From contig CAMQDS010000003.1 in assembly GCA_946999645.1 (NCBI GenBank), positions 1 through 64,000 on the forward strand: 64,000 nucleotides of DNA. Direction: 5' to 3'. Below the pieces are notes generated by a model that saw only the letters and a list, made by a program, of their open reading frames with translations, was not told the DNA's origin and did no database searches. How positions within the stretch are numbered: the first letter of the stretch is position 1; each line of letters begins with the position of its first letter. Shown here one piece after another: positions 54,844-62,638 of this stretch. The DNA is from an uncultured Bacteroidales bacterium (GTDB lineage Bacteria > Bacteroidota > Bacteroidia > Bacteroidales > UBA932). Position numbers and translations under genes: made by a program.

Positions 54844-55830
54844 CTAAATTTTATTTTTTATAGAAATATTGATAATATTATCCTTGATTTTATAGTCTAT
54901 CGGGATAGAATATGATAAGGCATCTAATGCAGTTTCGATAGAATCATCTCTGCTGATAAATCCAGAAAAGGTTGATTTGTAATTTATATCTCCAGATATA
55001 ACTACCTTCACATTATAAATATGTTCCAATGCTATAGCAATATCTTTTATTGTAGCATTTGTAAAAGAAACCAAATGATCTTTCCAAAAGGAATCTATTC
55101 CAGAATGTAATTGGACTACAGTCATTTTCCTTTCTTTTTTATCAAGAATTGCTTTCTGATAAGGTGAAATCATCACTTTTCCTTCATTTTTCTTTCCTTC
55201 CACATAAACTTTTCCATCAAAAAGTGATACTTCTTCAAGAGCAGCACTCACACTTGAGTTAAAATTAAATGCTGTACCTACTGCAGTAATAGTCAGCCCA
55301 TTACTACTAACAATAAAAGGGAATTTCTTATTTGCTCCAACTTCAAAATAAGCCTCCCCAGTTAGAACAACGTTTCTTGATTTTCCCTTAAAAATCTTAG
55401 GATATTTCAATTCAGAATGTTTATTCAACCATACAACAGAGCCATCTGAAAGATAAACCACTTTCACATCATTTTCAGCACGGGCATATAATAATTCTTC
55501 TTTATTCCCCTTATTCAAAATGAAAAAAGCCGAAAAGCCAATAACCAAAGCAGCCGCTATACTACTGATAATAAATTTAATATACTTTTTTCTTGATGTA
55601 GAAATAGCCTTATCAACTGAATTATATGCACTTTCAATGCCGGATTTAGAAATTTTATCCTTCATTTTTGCTATTGCAACAAGACTTTCCATTTTTTTGA
55701 AAGTTTCTGCATTTTCAGGGGAAGCACCTATCCATTCCTTAAGCACACCTGCATCCTCTTGAGAAACAGTTCCGGCAAAATAATTTTTTATCGCCCTATC
55801 TATATCGCTGTATTTTTCCTCTTGAACCAT
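54844..55830 (-). CDS. FecR-family anti-sigma factor of PUL B
   Basis: A 328-residue inner-membrane regulator. The N-terminal cytoplasmic part spans residues 1-80 and the transmembrane helix about 85-107 (IISSIAAALVIGFSAFFIL). The FecR domain spans about 115-215, with DGSVVWLNKHSELKYPKIF and GEAYFEVGANKKFPFIV. The C-terminal domain (about 255-325) contains NATIKDIAIALEHIYNVKV. It is paralogous to the PUL A FecR. Encoded 60 bp after its sigma factor. Confidence 0.94.
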   Translation of the reverse strand: MVQEEKYSDIDRAIKNYFAGTVSQEDAGVLKEWIGASPENAETFKKMESLVAIAKMKDKISKSGIESAYNSVDKAISTSRKKYIKFIISSIAAALVIGFSAFFILNKGNKEELLYARAENDVKVVYLSDGSVVWLNKHSELKYPKIFKGKSRNVVLTGEAYFEVGANKKFPFIVSSNGLTITAVGTAFNFNSSVSAALEEVSLFDGKVYVEGKKNEGKVMISPYQKAILDKKERKMTVVQLHSGIDSFWKDHLVSFTNATIKDIAIALEHIYNVKVVISGDINYKSTFSGFISRDDSIETALDALSYSIPIDYKIKDNIINISIKNKI

Positions 55831-55890
55831 CTGTTCTATTTCTAATCCTGTTAAATAACAACTTACCTTTTAAAATTACTTAACTCCATA

Positions 55891-56448
55891 TTATTTACAT
55901 AATAACAAAAGTACGATTGCCAAAACTATAAATGAAGACAATTTTTCCCTAAGTATACGTAAGGCTCTGTAAATATGAGCCTCAACCGTACGGACTGATA
56001 ATCCCATAATTTCCGCTGTCTCTTTTTCAGATAAATCATACATATAACATAGGGTAAAAGCCCTTTTCGGCTGCTCTGGTAGAGAAGCCAACGCATCTTC
56101 TATATTTTTACCCATGAACTTATTATGAAGTTTTATAATAACTTCAGGAGTATCAGTGTAATAAGATTTAATACGCTCTTCGTGAAACCGTGCCACAGTC
56201 TCAGAATACACATTACTGATACGTCTATGTCTGATAATATTCATAGAACGATTGTAAACAGAGCGATATAGAATTTTCTTTGCCTGAGTGCTATCTTCCG
56301 TACTATATCCCTTTGACCAAAAGTTAATGAAGACATCCTGAACCACATCTGAGGCTTCATTTTCTCCTACAAGAGAACACGCATATATAAGAAGATCAGG
56401 ATATTCTTCGGTAAATAACTTATGAAATCTCGATTTTCTATCATTCAT
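55891..56448 (-). CDS. ECF sigma factor of PUL B (sigma B), with hydrophobic C-terminal tail
   Basis: A 185-residue ECF sigma-70 factor. Region 2 spans about residues 10-75 (IYACSLVGENEASDVVQDVFINFW), and region 4 about 112-168 with helix-turn-helix LSEKETAEIMGLSVRTVEAHIYRALR. The C-terminus ends SSFIVLAIVLLLLCK, a stretch of about 11 hydrophobic residues that sigma A lacks. It could bind the membrane near FecR. Starts 6 bp after ruvC on the same strand, so it is probably co-transcribed with ruvC. Confidence 0.92.
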   Translation of the reverse strand: MNDRKSRFHKLFTEEYPDLLIYACSLVGENEASDVVQDVFINFWSKGYSTEDSTQAKKILYRSVYNRSMNIIRHRRISNVYSETVARFHEERIKSYYTDTPEVIIKLHNKFMGKNIEDALASLPEQPKRAFTLCYMYDLSEKETAEIMGLSVRTVEAHIYRALRILREKLSSFIVLAIVLLLLCK

Positions 56449-56454
56449 GCCAAA

Positions 56455-57006
56455 TTATTTTATACGATCAGGATTTGCTGCGATGAATTTGTCCCAACTT
56501 GAGGTTCCCCTCCCTGGTGCAAGTGGATTTGTAGTATCATAAAAATGGCACATTGCTATGGCAAGTCCATCCGTAGCATCAAGGTGCTTAGTTTTCAAGT
56601 CCACATTCAGGGTTTTTTCCAACATAAGCAATACCTGCTCCTTAGAAGCTGCCCCACTTCCTGCTATTGCCTCTTTAGCCTTTCTTGGTGCATATTCGAA
56701 TACATCTATCCCATATTCAAGGGCCGCAATCATAGCAGCACCCTGAGCCCTACCAAGTTTTAGGATAACCTGAGCGTTTTTGCCATAGAAAGGTGACTCT
56801 AAAGCCATTTCAGTAGCATGATAACTCTTACAAACCTCGCTAACGGTTTCATAAATCTGCCTCAATTTAGAATAAGCATCAGTCTCTTTTCTTAAATCCA
56901 ATATTCCCATATCCACAAAGGAAGCTTTTTTCCCCTCAACATCAATCACCCCGAAGCCAAGCAATCTGGTTCCTGGATCTATTCCTATGATTGTCCTTTT
57001 TTCCAT
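56455..57006 (-). CDS. ruvC: Holliday junction endonuclease RuvC
   Basis: A 183-residue resolvase. Catalytic acidic residues are visible as Asp10 in GIDPGTR, Glu in ALESPFYGKNAQ and Asp residues in HLDATDGLAIAM. It cleaves four-way junctions after RuvAB migration. The ATG at 57006 gives the normal length and N-terminus; a TTG at 57033 would add nine residues and overlap the -7 element. It is followed after 6 bp by the sigma B gene. Confidence 0.95.
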   Translation of the reverse strand: MEKRTIIGIDPGTRLLGFGVIDVEGKKASFVDMGILDLRKETDAYSKLRQIYETVSEVCKSYHATEMALESPFYGKNAQVILKLGRAQGAAMIAALEYGIDVFEYAPRKAKEAIAGSGAASKEQVLLMLEKTLNVDLKTKHLDATDGLAIAMCHFYDTTNPLAPGRGTSSWDKFIAANPDRIK

Positions 57007-57030
57007 ACGAGGATACTTTTTTTTCGTTTG

Positions 57031-57062
57031 CAAATATATTATTTACTGTAATTATATACAAT
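57031..57062 (-). promoter_or_regulatory. Promoter of ruvC and probably sigma B
   Basis: Minus strand: ATTG (57059-57062), a 20-bp spacer, then TATATTTG (57031-57038), a full -7 match. The predicted leader is about 18 nt. No separate promoter is seen for sigma B. Confidence 0.65.
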
Positions 57063-57080
57063 TCATATAGTAAACAATAC

Positions 57081-57124
57081 AAAAAAGCAAGGGATGAGCA
57101 AATATAATTTTGTCCATCCCCTGC
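57081..57124 (-). terminator. Intrinsic terminator after serS
   Basis: A 10-bp stem, GCAGGGGATG/CATCCCTTGC with one G-T pair, has an inner CAAA/TTTG extension and ends on the minus strand in TTTTTT. It lies 21 bp after the serS stop and upstream of the ruvC promoter. Confidence 0.85.
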
Positions 57125-57144
57125 CATATATAATACGTATTGAC

Positions 57145-58416
57145 TTAGTCAATAAAATCAAAGCCTGTATAAGGACGAAGAACTTGTGGAATTTCTATTC
57201 TGTCTTCCTTCTGGTTATCTTCAAGTAAGGCTGCAACTACTCTCGGCAATGCCAATGAACTACCATTCAAAGTATGGCATAACCTGGTTTTTCCTTCCTC
57301 ATCTTTATATCTGAGATGAAGACGATTTGACTGATATGTCTCAAAGTTAGAAACAGATGAGATTTCAAGCCAACGTCCCTGAGCAGCAGACCACAATTCA
57401 AAATCGTAAGTTATTGCAGAAGTGAAACTTAAATCTCCACCACAAAGACGAAGAATCCTATATTTAAGTCCTAAATCTTTAACAAGACCTTCTACATGAG
57501 CAAGCATTTCATCTAAAGCTGCATACGAATTTTCAGGTTTTTCAATCCTTACAATCTCAACCTTATCAAACTGATGAAGTCTGTTAAGACCTCTTACATC
57601 CTTACCATAAGAACCTGCCTCACGACGGAAACAAGGAGTGTAGGCTGTAAGTTTCTGCGGAAAATCACCATTACCAAGGATTACATCTCTGAATATATTT
57701 GTTACAGGGACTTCAGCCGTTGGAACAAGATAGAATTCATCCAGTCCGACATAGTACATTTGACCTTCTTTATCAGGAAGTTGACCTGTGCCAAAGCCAG
57801 AAGCTGCATTTACCATTACAGGAGGTTCTACTTCCTTATATCCAGCAGCTGTATTTCTATCCAAGAAGAAATTAATCAACGCTCTTTGAAGTTTTGCACC
57901 CTTTCCCTTATAAACAGGGAAACCAGCTCCAGTCAATTTAACTCCAAGGTCAAAATCTATTATATCATATTTTTTTGCCAGTTCCCAGTGAGGTTTTGCA
58001 TTTGCCGGCAAAACAACTTCTGGACCACCTGTTTTTACCACCTGATTATCTTCTGCTCCTTTTCCTGGAACGACCAAGTCGCAAGGTATATTAGGCAGTA
58101 GAACTAATTGTGCTTCAAGTTCCTTATTATTCTTATCAGCGGCTTCGAGCAGTTCTGATGACTTTGCTTTTAGGGCAGCCACTTCTGCCTTTACCTTTTC
58201 AGCTTCTTCCTTTTTTCCTTCTTTCATTAAAGAGCCTATAACAGCAGCCTTTTGTTTTTGCAAAGCAAGAAGAGCATCACTTTCAGTCTGAAGATTACAT
58301 CTTTTAGTATCCAATTCAAGGACACGTGCAACTATATCTTTTGCGTCAAAATTTTTTATTGCAAGCTTGCGGATCACATATTCAGGATCATCACGAAGCA
58401 TCTTAATTGTCAGCAT
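57145..58416 (-). CDS. serS: Serine-tRNA ligase
   Basis: A 423-residue class II aminoacyl-tRNA synthetase. The N-terminal coiled-coil arm spans about residues 25-105 (Lys/Glu/Ala-rich). Motif 2 is in PCFRREAGSYGKDVRGLNRLHQFDKVE (about 250-276), and motif 3 in LHLRYKDEEGKTRLCHTLNGSSLALPRVVAALLE. The ATG at 58416 (MLTIKMLRDDPE) is the usual serS start; an earlier frame start is not supported. It follows a terminator behind rpmA. Confidence 0.96.
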   Translation of the reverse strand: MLTIKMLRDDPEYVIRKLAIKNFDAKDIVARVLELDTKRCNLQTESDALLALQKQKAAVIGSLMKEGKKEEAEKVKAEVAALKAKSSELLEAADKNNKELEAQLVLLPNIPCDLVVPGKGAEDNQVVKTGGPEVVLPANAKPHWELAKKYDIIDFDLGVKLTGAGFPVYKGKGAKLQRALINFFLDRNTAAGYKEVEPPVMVNAASGFGTGQLPDKEGQMYYVGLDEFYLVPTAEVPVTNIFRDVILGNGDFPQKLTAYTPCFRREAGSYGKDVRGLNRLHQFDKVEIVRIEKPENSYAALDEMLAHVEGLVKDLGLKYRILRLCGGDLSFTSAITYDFELWSAAQGRWLEISSVSNFETYQSNRLHLRYKDEEGKTRLCHTLNGSSLALPRVVAALLEDNQKEDRIEIPQVLRPYTGFDFID

Positions 58417-58432
58417 ATTTCTATTTATTAAT

Positions 58433-58471
58433 AAAAAAGAGGACAGCACGTTCGCTCGAAGTGCAATCCTC
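58433..58471 (-). terminator. Intrinsic terminator after rplU-rpmA
   Basis: Arms GAGGA..GCAC and GTGC..TCCTC (58439-58449, 58461-58471) with a 2-nt internal mismatch, followed on the minus strand by TTTTTT. Confidence 0.85.
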
Positions 58472-58501
58472 TCCTATTGTTAATATCTTGTTCTCCGAGT
58501 T

Positions 58502-58762
58502 TTAGTTCTCAAATGGAACTACCGAGACGAAAGATTTGTTCTCCCGCTTTCTCGTGAATTTTACTGTACCGTCTACAAGGGCATAAAGAGTATGATCTTT
58601 TCCCATTCCAACATTCGTGTCTGGATTGTGAACAGTTCCCCTTTGACGTACTATAATATTTCCGGCCTTAACTGTCTGGCCTCCGAATATCTTGAGACCG
58701 AGTCGTTTGCTATGTGACTCACGACCGTTCTTTGAACTTGATTGTCCTTTCTTATGTGCCAT
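58502..58762 (-). CDS. rpmA: 50S ribosomal protein bL27
   Basis: An 86-residue protein starting MAHKKGQSSSKNGRESHSKRLGLK with the family core IIVRQRGTVHNPDTNVGMGKDHTL. It starts directly at the mature-type N-terminus, without the short cleaved extension seen in Bacillota. It is placed 18 bp after rplU, the conserved pair. Confidence 0.97.
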   Translation of the reverse strand: MAHKKGQSSSKNGRESHSKRLGLKIFGGQTVKAGNIIVRQRGTVHNPDTNVGMGKDHTLYALVDGTVKFTRKRENKSFVSVVPFEN

Positions 58763-58780
58763 AATGTTTTCTCCTGATAA

Positions 58781-59092
58781 TTAAGCAATGGAATCAATTC
58801 TAATCTTTGTCAGTTTCTGACGGTGACCATTGAGTTTCTGAAATCCCTTGTGAGGAATTTTCTTAAATACTATAACCTTTTTAGCCCTGACAGTGTCATC
58901 AAGCACAGTTGCTTTCACCACTGAACCCTCTACATAAGGAGCTCCTACTTTTACTGTGCCCTCATTGTCTATGAGAAGAACTTTCTCAAATTCGACAGTG
59001 TCATCTTTTTTTGAAGGAAGGCGGTTTACAAAAATCTCCGAACCTACCTCCACTTTAAATTGCTGACCTGCAATATCTACAATTGCGTACAT
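58781..59092 (-). CDS. rplU: 50S ribosomal protein bL21
   Basis: A 103-residue protein with the family start MYAIVDIAGQQFKVE and the C-terminal motif HKGFQKLNGHRQKLTKIRI. The ATG at 59092 gives the normal length. The open frame further upstream is leader sequence. It is driven by a full consensus promoter with a leader of about 87 nt. Confidence 0.97.
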   Translation of the reverse strand: MYAIVDIAGQQFKVEVGSEIFVNRLPSKKDDTVEFEKVLLIDNEGTVKVGAPYVEGSVVKATVLDDTVRAKKVIVFKKIPHKGFQKLNGHRQKLTKIRIDSIA

Positions 59093-59180
59093 AAAATAAA
59101 CTGTAATAAGTTTCAACCGTAAGCGGCTGCCATTCAGTATGCAGCTCTTAATCACTTGCTTAGCGATTATCTGATAATTA
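59093..59180 (-). promoter_or_regulatory. Structured 5' leader of rplU-rpmA
   Basis: The predicted leader is about 87 nt. It can fold two adjoining hairpins: CTGCAT...ATGGCAG (about 59122-59142) and AGCCG-CTTA-CGGTT (about 59111-59125). Other bacteria control this operon through L21 binding to its leader. That role is inferred here. Confidence 0.4.
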
Positions 59181-59185
59181 GGTCG

Positions 59186-59216
59186 CAAAAGTAGCAATTT
59201 TTATTCAAACAGCAAA
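59186..59216 (-). promoter_or_regulatory. Consensus promoter of rplU-rpmA
   Basis: Minus strand: TTTG (59213-59216), exactly 19 bp, then TACTTTTG (59186-59193): a full match to the Bacteroidota consensus. Confidence 0.85.
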
Positions 59217-59288
59217 ATTAATTGTGCAACAATCCCAAAGCCTACCGTCAGGCGTTTTGAGAACTTAAAACTTTTTGGCTTTTTTTAT

Positions 59289-59296
59289 TACCTTTG
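59289..59296 (+). promoter_or_regulatory. -7 element of the HU-fold membrane protein gene
   Basis: TACCTTTG followed by C matches TAnnTTTG. The predicted leader is about 15 nt. The -33 position reads TAAA rather than TTTG. Confidence 0.5.
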
Positions 59297-59316
59297 CAAA
59301 GATACATCAGATTTAT

Positions 59317-60135
59317 ATGGACATAGACCTCCTCGCAAAAATGGTCAAGGAAATTATTCTTGACAAAGATGAAGTTTACTTACCAGGTATTGGATCCTTT
59401 ATTGCTGAACCCATGCCTGCTACATTCTCCGATAAAGGATATACCATAAATCCGCCATATAGAAAACTGTCATTTAGACAAAGAAACGACAGTACAGATA
59501 CTTCTCTAATTGATTTATACTCAAAATCAAATAAAATTGAAAGAGCCTCAGCGGAAAAAATACTGATCGATTTTCTAAAAGAGATGAAAGAACTTCTACA
59601 GCAGAAGAAGATCATTATATTTCCAGGCTTAGGAAGATTAAGGGCTACGAAGGAAAATAATTTCTTTTTCGTTGCTGAAGAAGAACTTGATATTTTTCCA
59701 TACGGATTTGCATTAGAACCTATATCTCTGAAATTTCATAAAGAAACCGAAAAAGAAGTTTCAGATGCAGTGGAAAATCTTAAGTCCATAATTTCTATTC
59801 AGGAGCAGTCGCCTGCGGAAAACGAAGAACATAAGCCAATAGAGAAAGAAGAATCTAAAGAAGAACTTTCTATAGAAGCAGAGCCTAAAACAACGTTAGA
59901 AGCAACGGAAAAGCAACCTAAGGAGGAGGAAAAGGTACAAGAACAGGTAACGAAAAATGAGTGTATAGCCAAGAAAAGAAGTATATACAAAAAAATACTG
60001 CTGGTACTGATATATATAGCAGCAACAGCAGCATTTTTACTAATCATTTTTATAATAGTAGCCTACTTTTTTCCCGAATTTACAGATAAACTGCTTTATT
60101 CAAAAGAGGAACTTGAAATACTTTACTACAAGTAG
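59317..60135 (+). CDS. HU-CCDC81-like membrane protein
   Basis: A 272-residue protein. Residues about 1-60 and 65-145 look like two HU-like units of the bacterial HU-CCDC81 type (IILDKDEVYLPGIGSFIAEP, then KKIIIFPGLGRLRATKENNFFFV). A Glu/Lys-rich charged linker follows (about 150-225), then one transmembrane helix (about 230-255) and a short outer tail. In related Bacteroidota proteins the outer part is often a SPOR domain; none is present here. It may link DNA or another cytoplasmic ligand to the envelope (inference). The ATG at 59317 agrees with the -7 element; the longer frame to 59275 would overlap it. Confidence 0.8.
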   Translation: MDIDLLAKMVKEIILDKDEVYLPGIGSFIAEPMPATFSDKGYTINPPYRKLSFRQRNDSTDTSLIDLYSKSNKIERASAEKILIDFLKEMKELLQQKKIIIFPGLGRLRATKENNFFFVAEEELDIFPYGFALEPISLKFHKETEKEVSDAVENLKSIISIQEQSPAENEEHKPIEKEESKEELSIEAEPKTTLEATEKQPKEEEKVQEQVTKNECIAKKRSIYKKILLVLIYIAATAAFLLIIFIIVAYFFPEFTDKLLYSKEELEILYYK

Positions 60136-60139
60136 ATCA

Positions 60140-61246
60140 CTATTTTACCCTTATTCTCCTACCTATCTTCAAGTTAGTTTTGGAAGTCAATCCTGGATTT
60201 AATCGACAAATTGCGGAGATAGTAGTTCTATTTTTACGAGCAATACTATAAAGGGTATCGCCAGAACGCACTTTGTGATACTTTATAGCGGCTTTTTCGG
60301 CTGCTTTCTCTGCGGCTGCTTTCTCTGCAGCTGCTTTTTCAGCAGCGATTTCAGCATTTTTTATAGCCTCCAATGAATCAGCAATCTCATGTTCTCTGTT
60401 ATCCAATGCATAGATTTCTTCCTCTTCATTTTCTGATTCGGGAACATAACGGCTTCCAGCATCCAAATATTTCTTTTTCAAGACAAAAAGCCTATGTCTT
60501 AATGTTCCAGTTTCATAATCTATAAGCCACTGAGGGTCGAAAGCAAAACCTCTATACCTTGTTTCAAAATGCAGATGAGCACCTGTAGACCTCCCTGTTG
60601 AACCTCCTAAACCAATAACCTGCCCTGCTTCAACCCATTGGTCCCTTTCCACAAGACGTTTTGACAAATGAGCATAGAAAGTTTCAAGACCATTTTCATG
60701 TCTCAAAATTATCAAATTACCATAGCCTCGATAGTATTTGGACAATCTTACCTTTCCAGCAAAAGCCGCATATACTTTATCACCTTTTTTAAGAGGCAAG
60801 TCAACTCCTTGATGCCTTCTACGATGCCTATATCCAAAAGGAGAATAAACCTTAGTCTGATTAGGACATTTATATTCACATAGAGAATCTACAACCCATA
60901 GCGATACTTTTTCCGGCAAAGAGATCAAAGACTCCTTGTACGGATTAGGATAATCGCCAGACCAGTTTTCTTTAAAAACCCAAGAAGTCATTATATTAGC
61001 AGGGTCCCTATAATATTTCCAAGTATTATCGGAATATAGAATAATCATTACACCAGGACTCTGAGTTTCAATGGTATCCATAACCTCACGATTATATGTT
61101 TCCATTGACTTAACGGGTGCAAGATGAGGACGTGGAATTATAAGTTCTGCATCTTTCTTTGTCTTTATCCTTGAATTATTTTGAGAATATAAAACATTGC
61201 CTGTAAAAAAGATACAGGCAAGTATCCATAAATATTTTAGTTTCAT
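60140..61246 (-). CDS. M23 peptidase with C-terminal LysM domain
   Basis: A 368-residue secreted cell-wall endopeptidase. The signal peptide spans residues 1-21. The LytM/M23 domain (about 130-235) has zinc motifs HQGVDL and HLHF plus YAHLSK. A linker (about 270-320) with repeats of AAEKA forms a likely helix. The C-terminal LysM domain (about 322-368) reads YHKVRSGDTLYSIARKNRTTI. It probably cleaves peptidoglycan cross-links or activates amidases. It is last in the ruvX-def-phosphomutase-M23 run and ends 4 bp from the convergent HU-like gene. Confidence 0.93.
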   Translation of the reverse strand: MKLKYLWILACIFFTGNVLYSQNNSRIKTKKDAELIIPRPHLAPVKSMETYNREVMDTIETQSPGVMIILYSDNTWKYYRDPANIMTSWVFKENWSGDYPNPYKESLISLPEKVSLWVVDSLCEYKCPNQTKVYSPFGYRHRRRHQGVDLPLKKGDKVYAAFAGKVRLSKYYRGYGNLIILRHENGLETFYAHLSKRLVERDQWVEAGQVIGLGGSTGRSTGAHLHFETRYRGFAFDPQWLIDYETGTLRHRLFVLKKKYLDAGSRYVPESENEEEEIYALDNREHEIADSLEAIKNAEIAAEKAAAEKAAAEKAAEKAAIKYHKVRSGDTLYSIARKNRTTISAICRLNPGLTSKTNLKIGRRIRVK

Positions 61247-61271
61247 TCTGACTTACTGATTAATAAGTAGA

Positions 61272-62630
61272 CTACCTCGTACCTCCAAATTGTTTAGAAA
61301 TTATTTCTTCCACCTTTGAAACCTTACTGTCCAAAAGATCTTTAGATTCAGCCTCACAGATGAAACGCAGATACGGTTCTGTATTGGAAGGTCTGATATT
61401 AAACCACCATGTAGGAAATTCTACCCTATAGCCATCAAAATCCATCTCTGCAGTAGGCTTTTGTTCATTTATAAAATAGTCGCGAACAGCATTCATAGCC
61501 CCTAACTTATCATTGACACGGAAATTAATTTCGCCAGAGTTCTGATAACGAGCGATCTTTGCAATAAGTTCACTTAAAGTAACTCCTTTTTTCTTCATGG
61601 CTGCAACTACTCTCAGTACGATAAGAGAAGCAAGTATACCACTATCAGAATAGAAGAAATCACGGAAATAATAATGACCTGCAAGCTCCCCACCCCACAA
61701 ACCATCAAGCTCACGGAGTTTTACCGCCGCATTTGCACGCCCTACTTTCCAAGTTTCAACACGACAGCCCATAGGTGCAAGATATTCACCTATAGCCTTG
61801 GAACTTCTTATGTCTTGGAGAACAATCCCCTTTTCGCCTCTTTCATCCACAAAATAGTGACCGAGAAGAGCTATAATAAGATCCGGAGCTATAAACCTTC
61901 CTTTTTCATCGACAAACATAACTCTGTCTGCATCACCATCATATATAACCCCAACATCGGCTTTCTTTTCTTTTACAAGATTTTCCAAAGCCACTACATT
62001 GTCATGTATAAGCGGATTAGGTTCATGATTTGGAAAAGTTCCATCCAAATTATCATAAATATAAGCCGGTTCTTTTCCAAAAATATCATGTGCAAGCAAT
62101 GATGCCATACCGTTTGACAAATCAAAGGCTATATTCAAACAAGACAAATCCCCCTTATATTTTTTTAAGAAATTCAGATAATCCTGCTTTATATCATTAT
62201 TATAAACCTTACCTTTCTTTTCTACAGGGACTATAGGCTTGCCTTCATCAATCCAAGCCTTTATCTGTCCGAGACCTGATTCCAATCCAACGGGAAGAGC
62301 ATTTTCCCTTGATACTTTCAACCCGTTATATTCCTTAGGATTATGAGATGCGGTTATCTGTACAGAGGCTTTAAATCCATAATTTGCTGTACCGAAATAA
62401 ACCATAGGAGTGGTACTTAGACCAATATCATAAACATCAGCTCCTGCATCGGTTATACCTTTCAAAAGCCATTCATGTATTTCATCGGATGAAGTCCTGC
62501 AGTCACGACCTACCAGAACTTTATCGGCAGAAAGAAGTTCAGGAAGAAAAAATCCTATCTTGTAAACTGTGGTTTTATCAAAATCGACATTATAGATTCC
62601 TCTAACATCGTATGCGTGAAAAGCTCCCAT
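61272..62630 (-). CDS. Phosphomannomutase/phosphoglucomutase
   Basis: A 452-residue alpha-D-phosphohexomutase. The phosphoserine loop is TASHNPKEYNG (about residues 93-103), the magnesium loop DGDADRVMFVD (about 235), the sugar loop GGELAGHYYFRD (about 315) and the phosphate-binding loop RPSNTEPYLR (about 417). It interconverts hexose 1- and 6-phosphates for nucleotide-sugar synthesis; mannose against glucose preference is not resolved. It lies 8 bp after def. Confidence 0.93.
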   Translation of the reverse strand: MGAFHAYDVRGIYNVDFDKTTVYKIGFFLPELLSADKVLVGRDCRTSSDEIHEWLLKGITDAGADVYDIGLSTTPMVYFGTANYGFKASVQITASHNPKEYNGLKVSRENALPVGLESGLGQIKAWIDEGKPIVPVEKKGKVYNNDIKQDYLNFLKKYKGDLSCLNIAFDLSNGMASLLAHDIFGKEPAYIYDNLDGTFPNHEPNPLIHDNVVALENLVKEKKADVGVIYDGDADRVMFVDEKGRFIAPDLIIALLGHYFVDERGEKGIVLQDIRSSKAIGEYLAPMGCRVETWKVGRANAAVKLRELDGLWGGELAGHYYFRDFFYSDSGILASLIVLRVVAAMKKKGVTLSELIAKIARYQNSGEINFRVNDKLGAMNAVRDYFINEQKPTAEMDFDGYRVEFPTWWFNIRPSNTEPYLRFICEAESKDLLDSKVSKVEEIISKQFGGTR

Positions 62631-62638
62631 ATCTGTTA

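Noticed and set aside
57574..58101. 175-codon plus-strand frame inside serS
   Set aside because: Antisense to conserved synthetase motifs, with Cys/Tyr-rich text typical of a shadow frame.
59093..59197. N-terminal extension of L21 (35 extra residues)
   Set aside because: The promoter -7 element at 59186-59193 lies inside it and L21 proteins start at MYAIV, so it is leader, not coding.
60270..60360. Tandem repeat of a GCT/GCG-rich unit
   Set aside because: It encodes the AAEKA helix linker of the M23-LysM protein. It is explained by protein structure, though its length could vary between strains.
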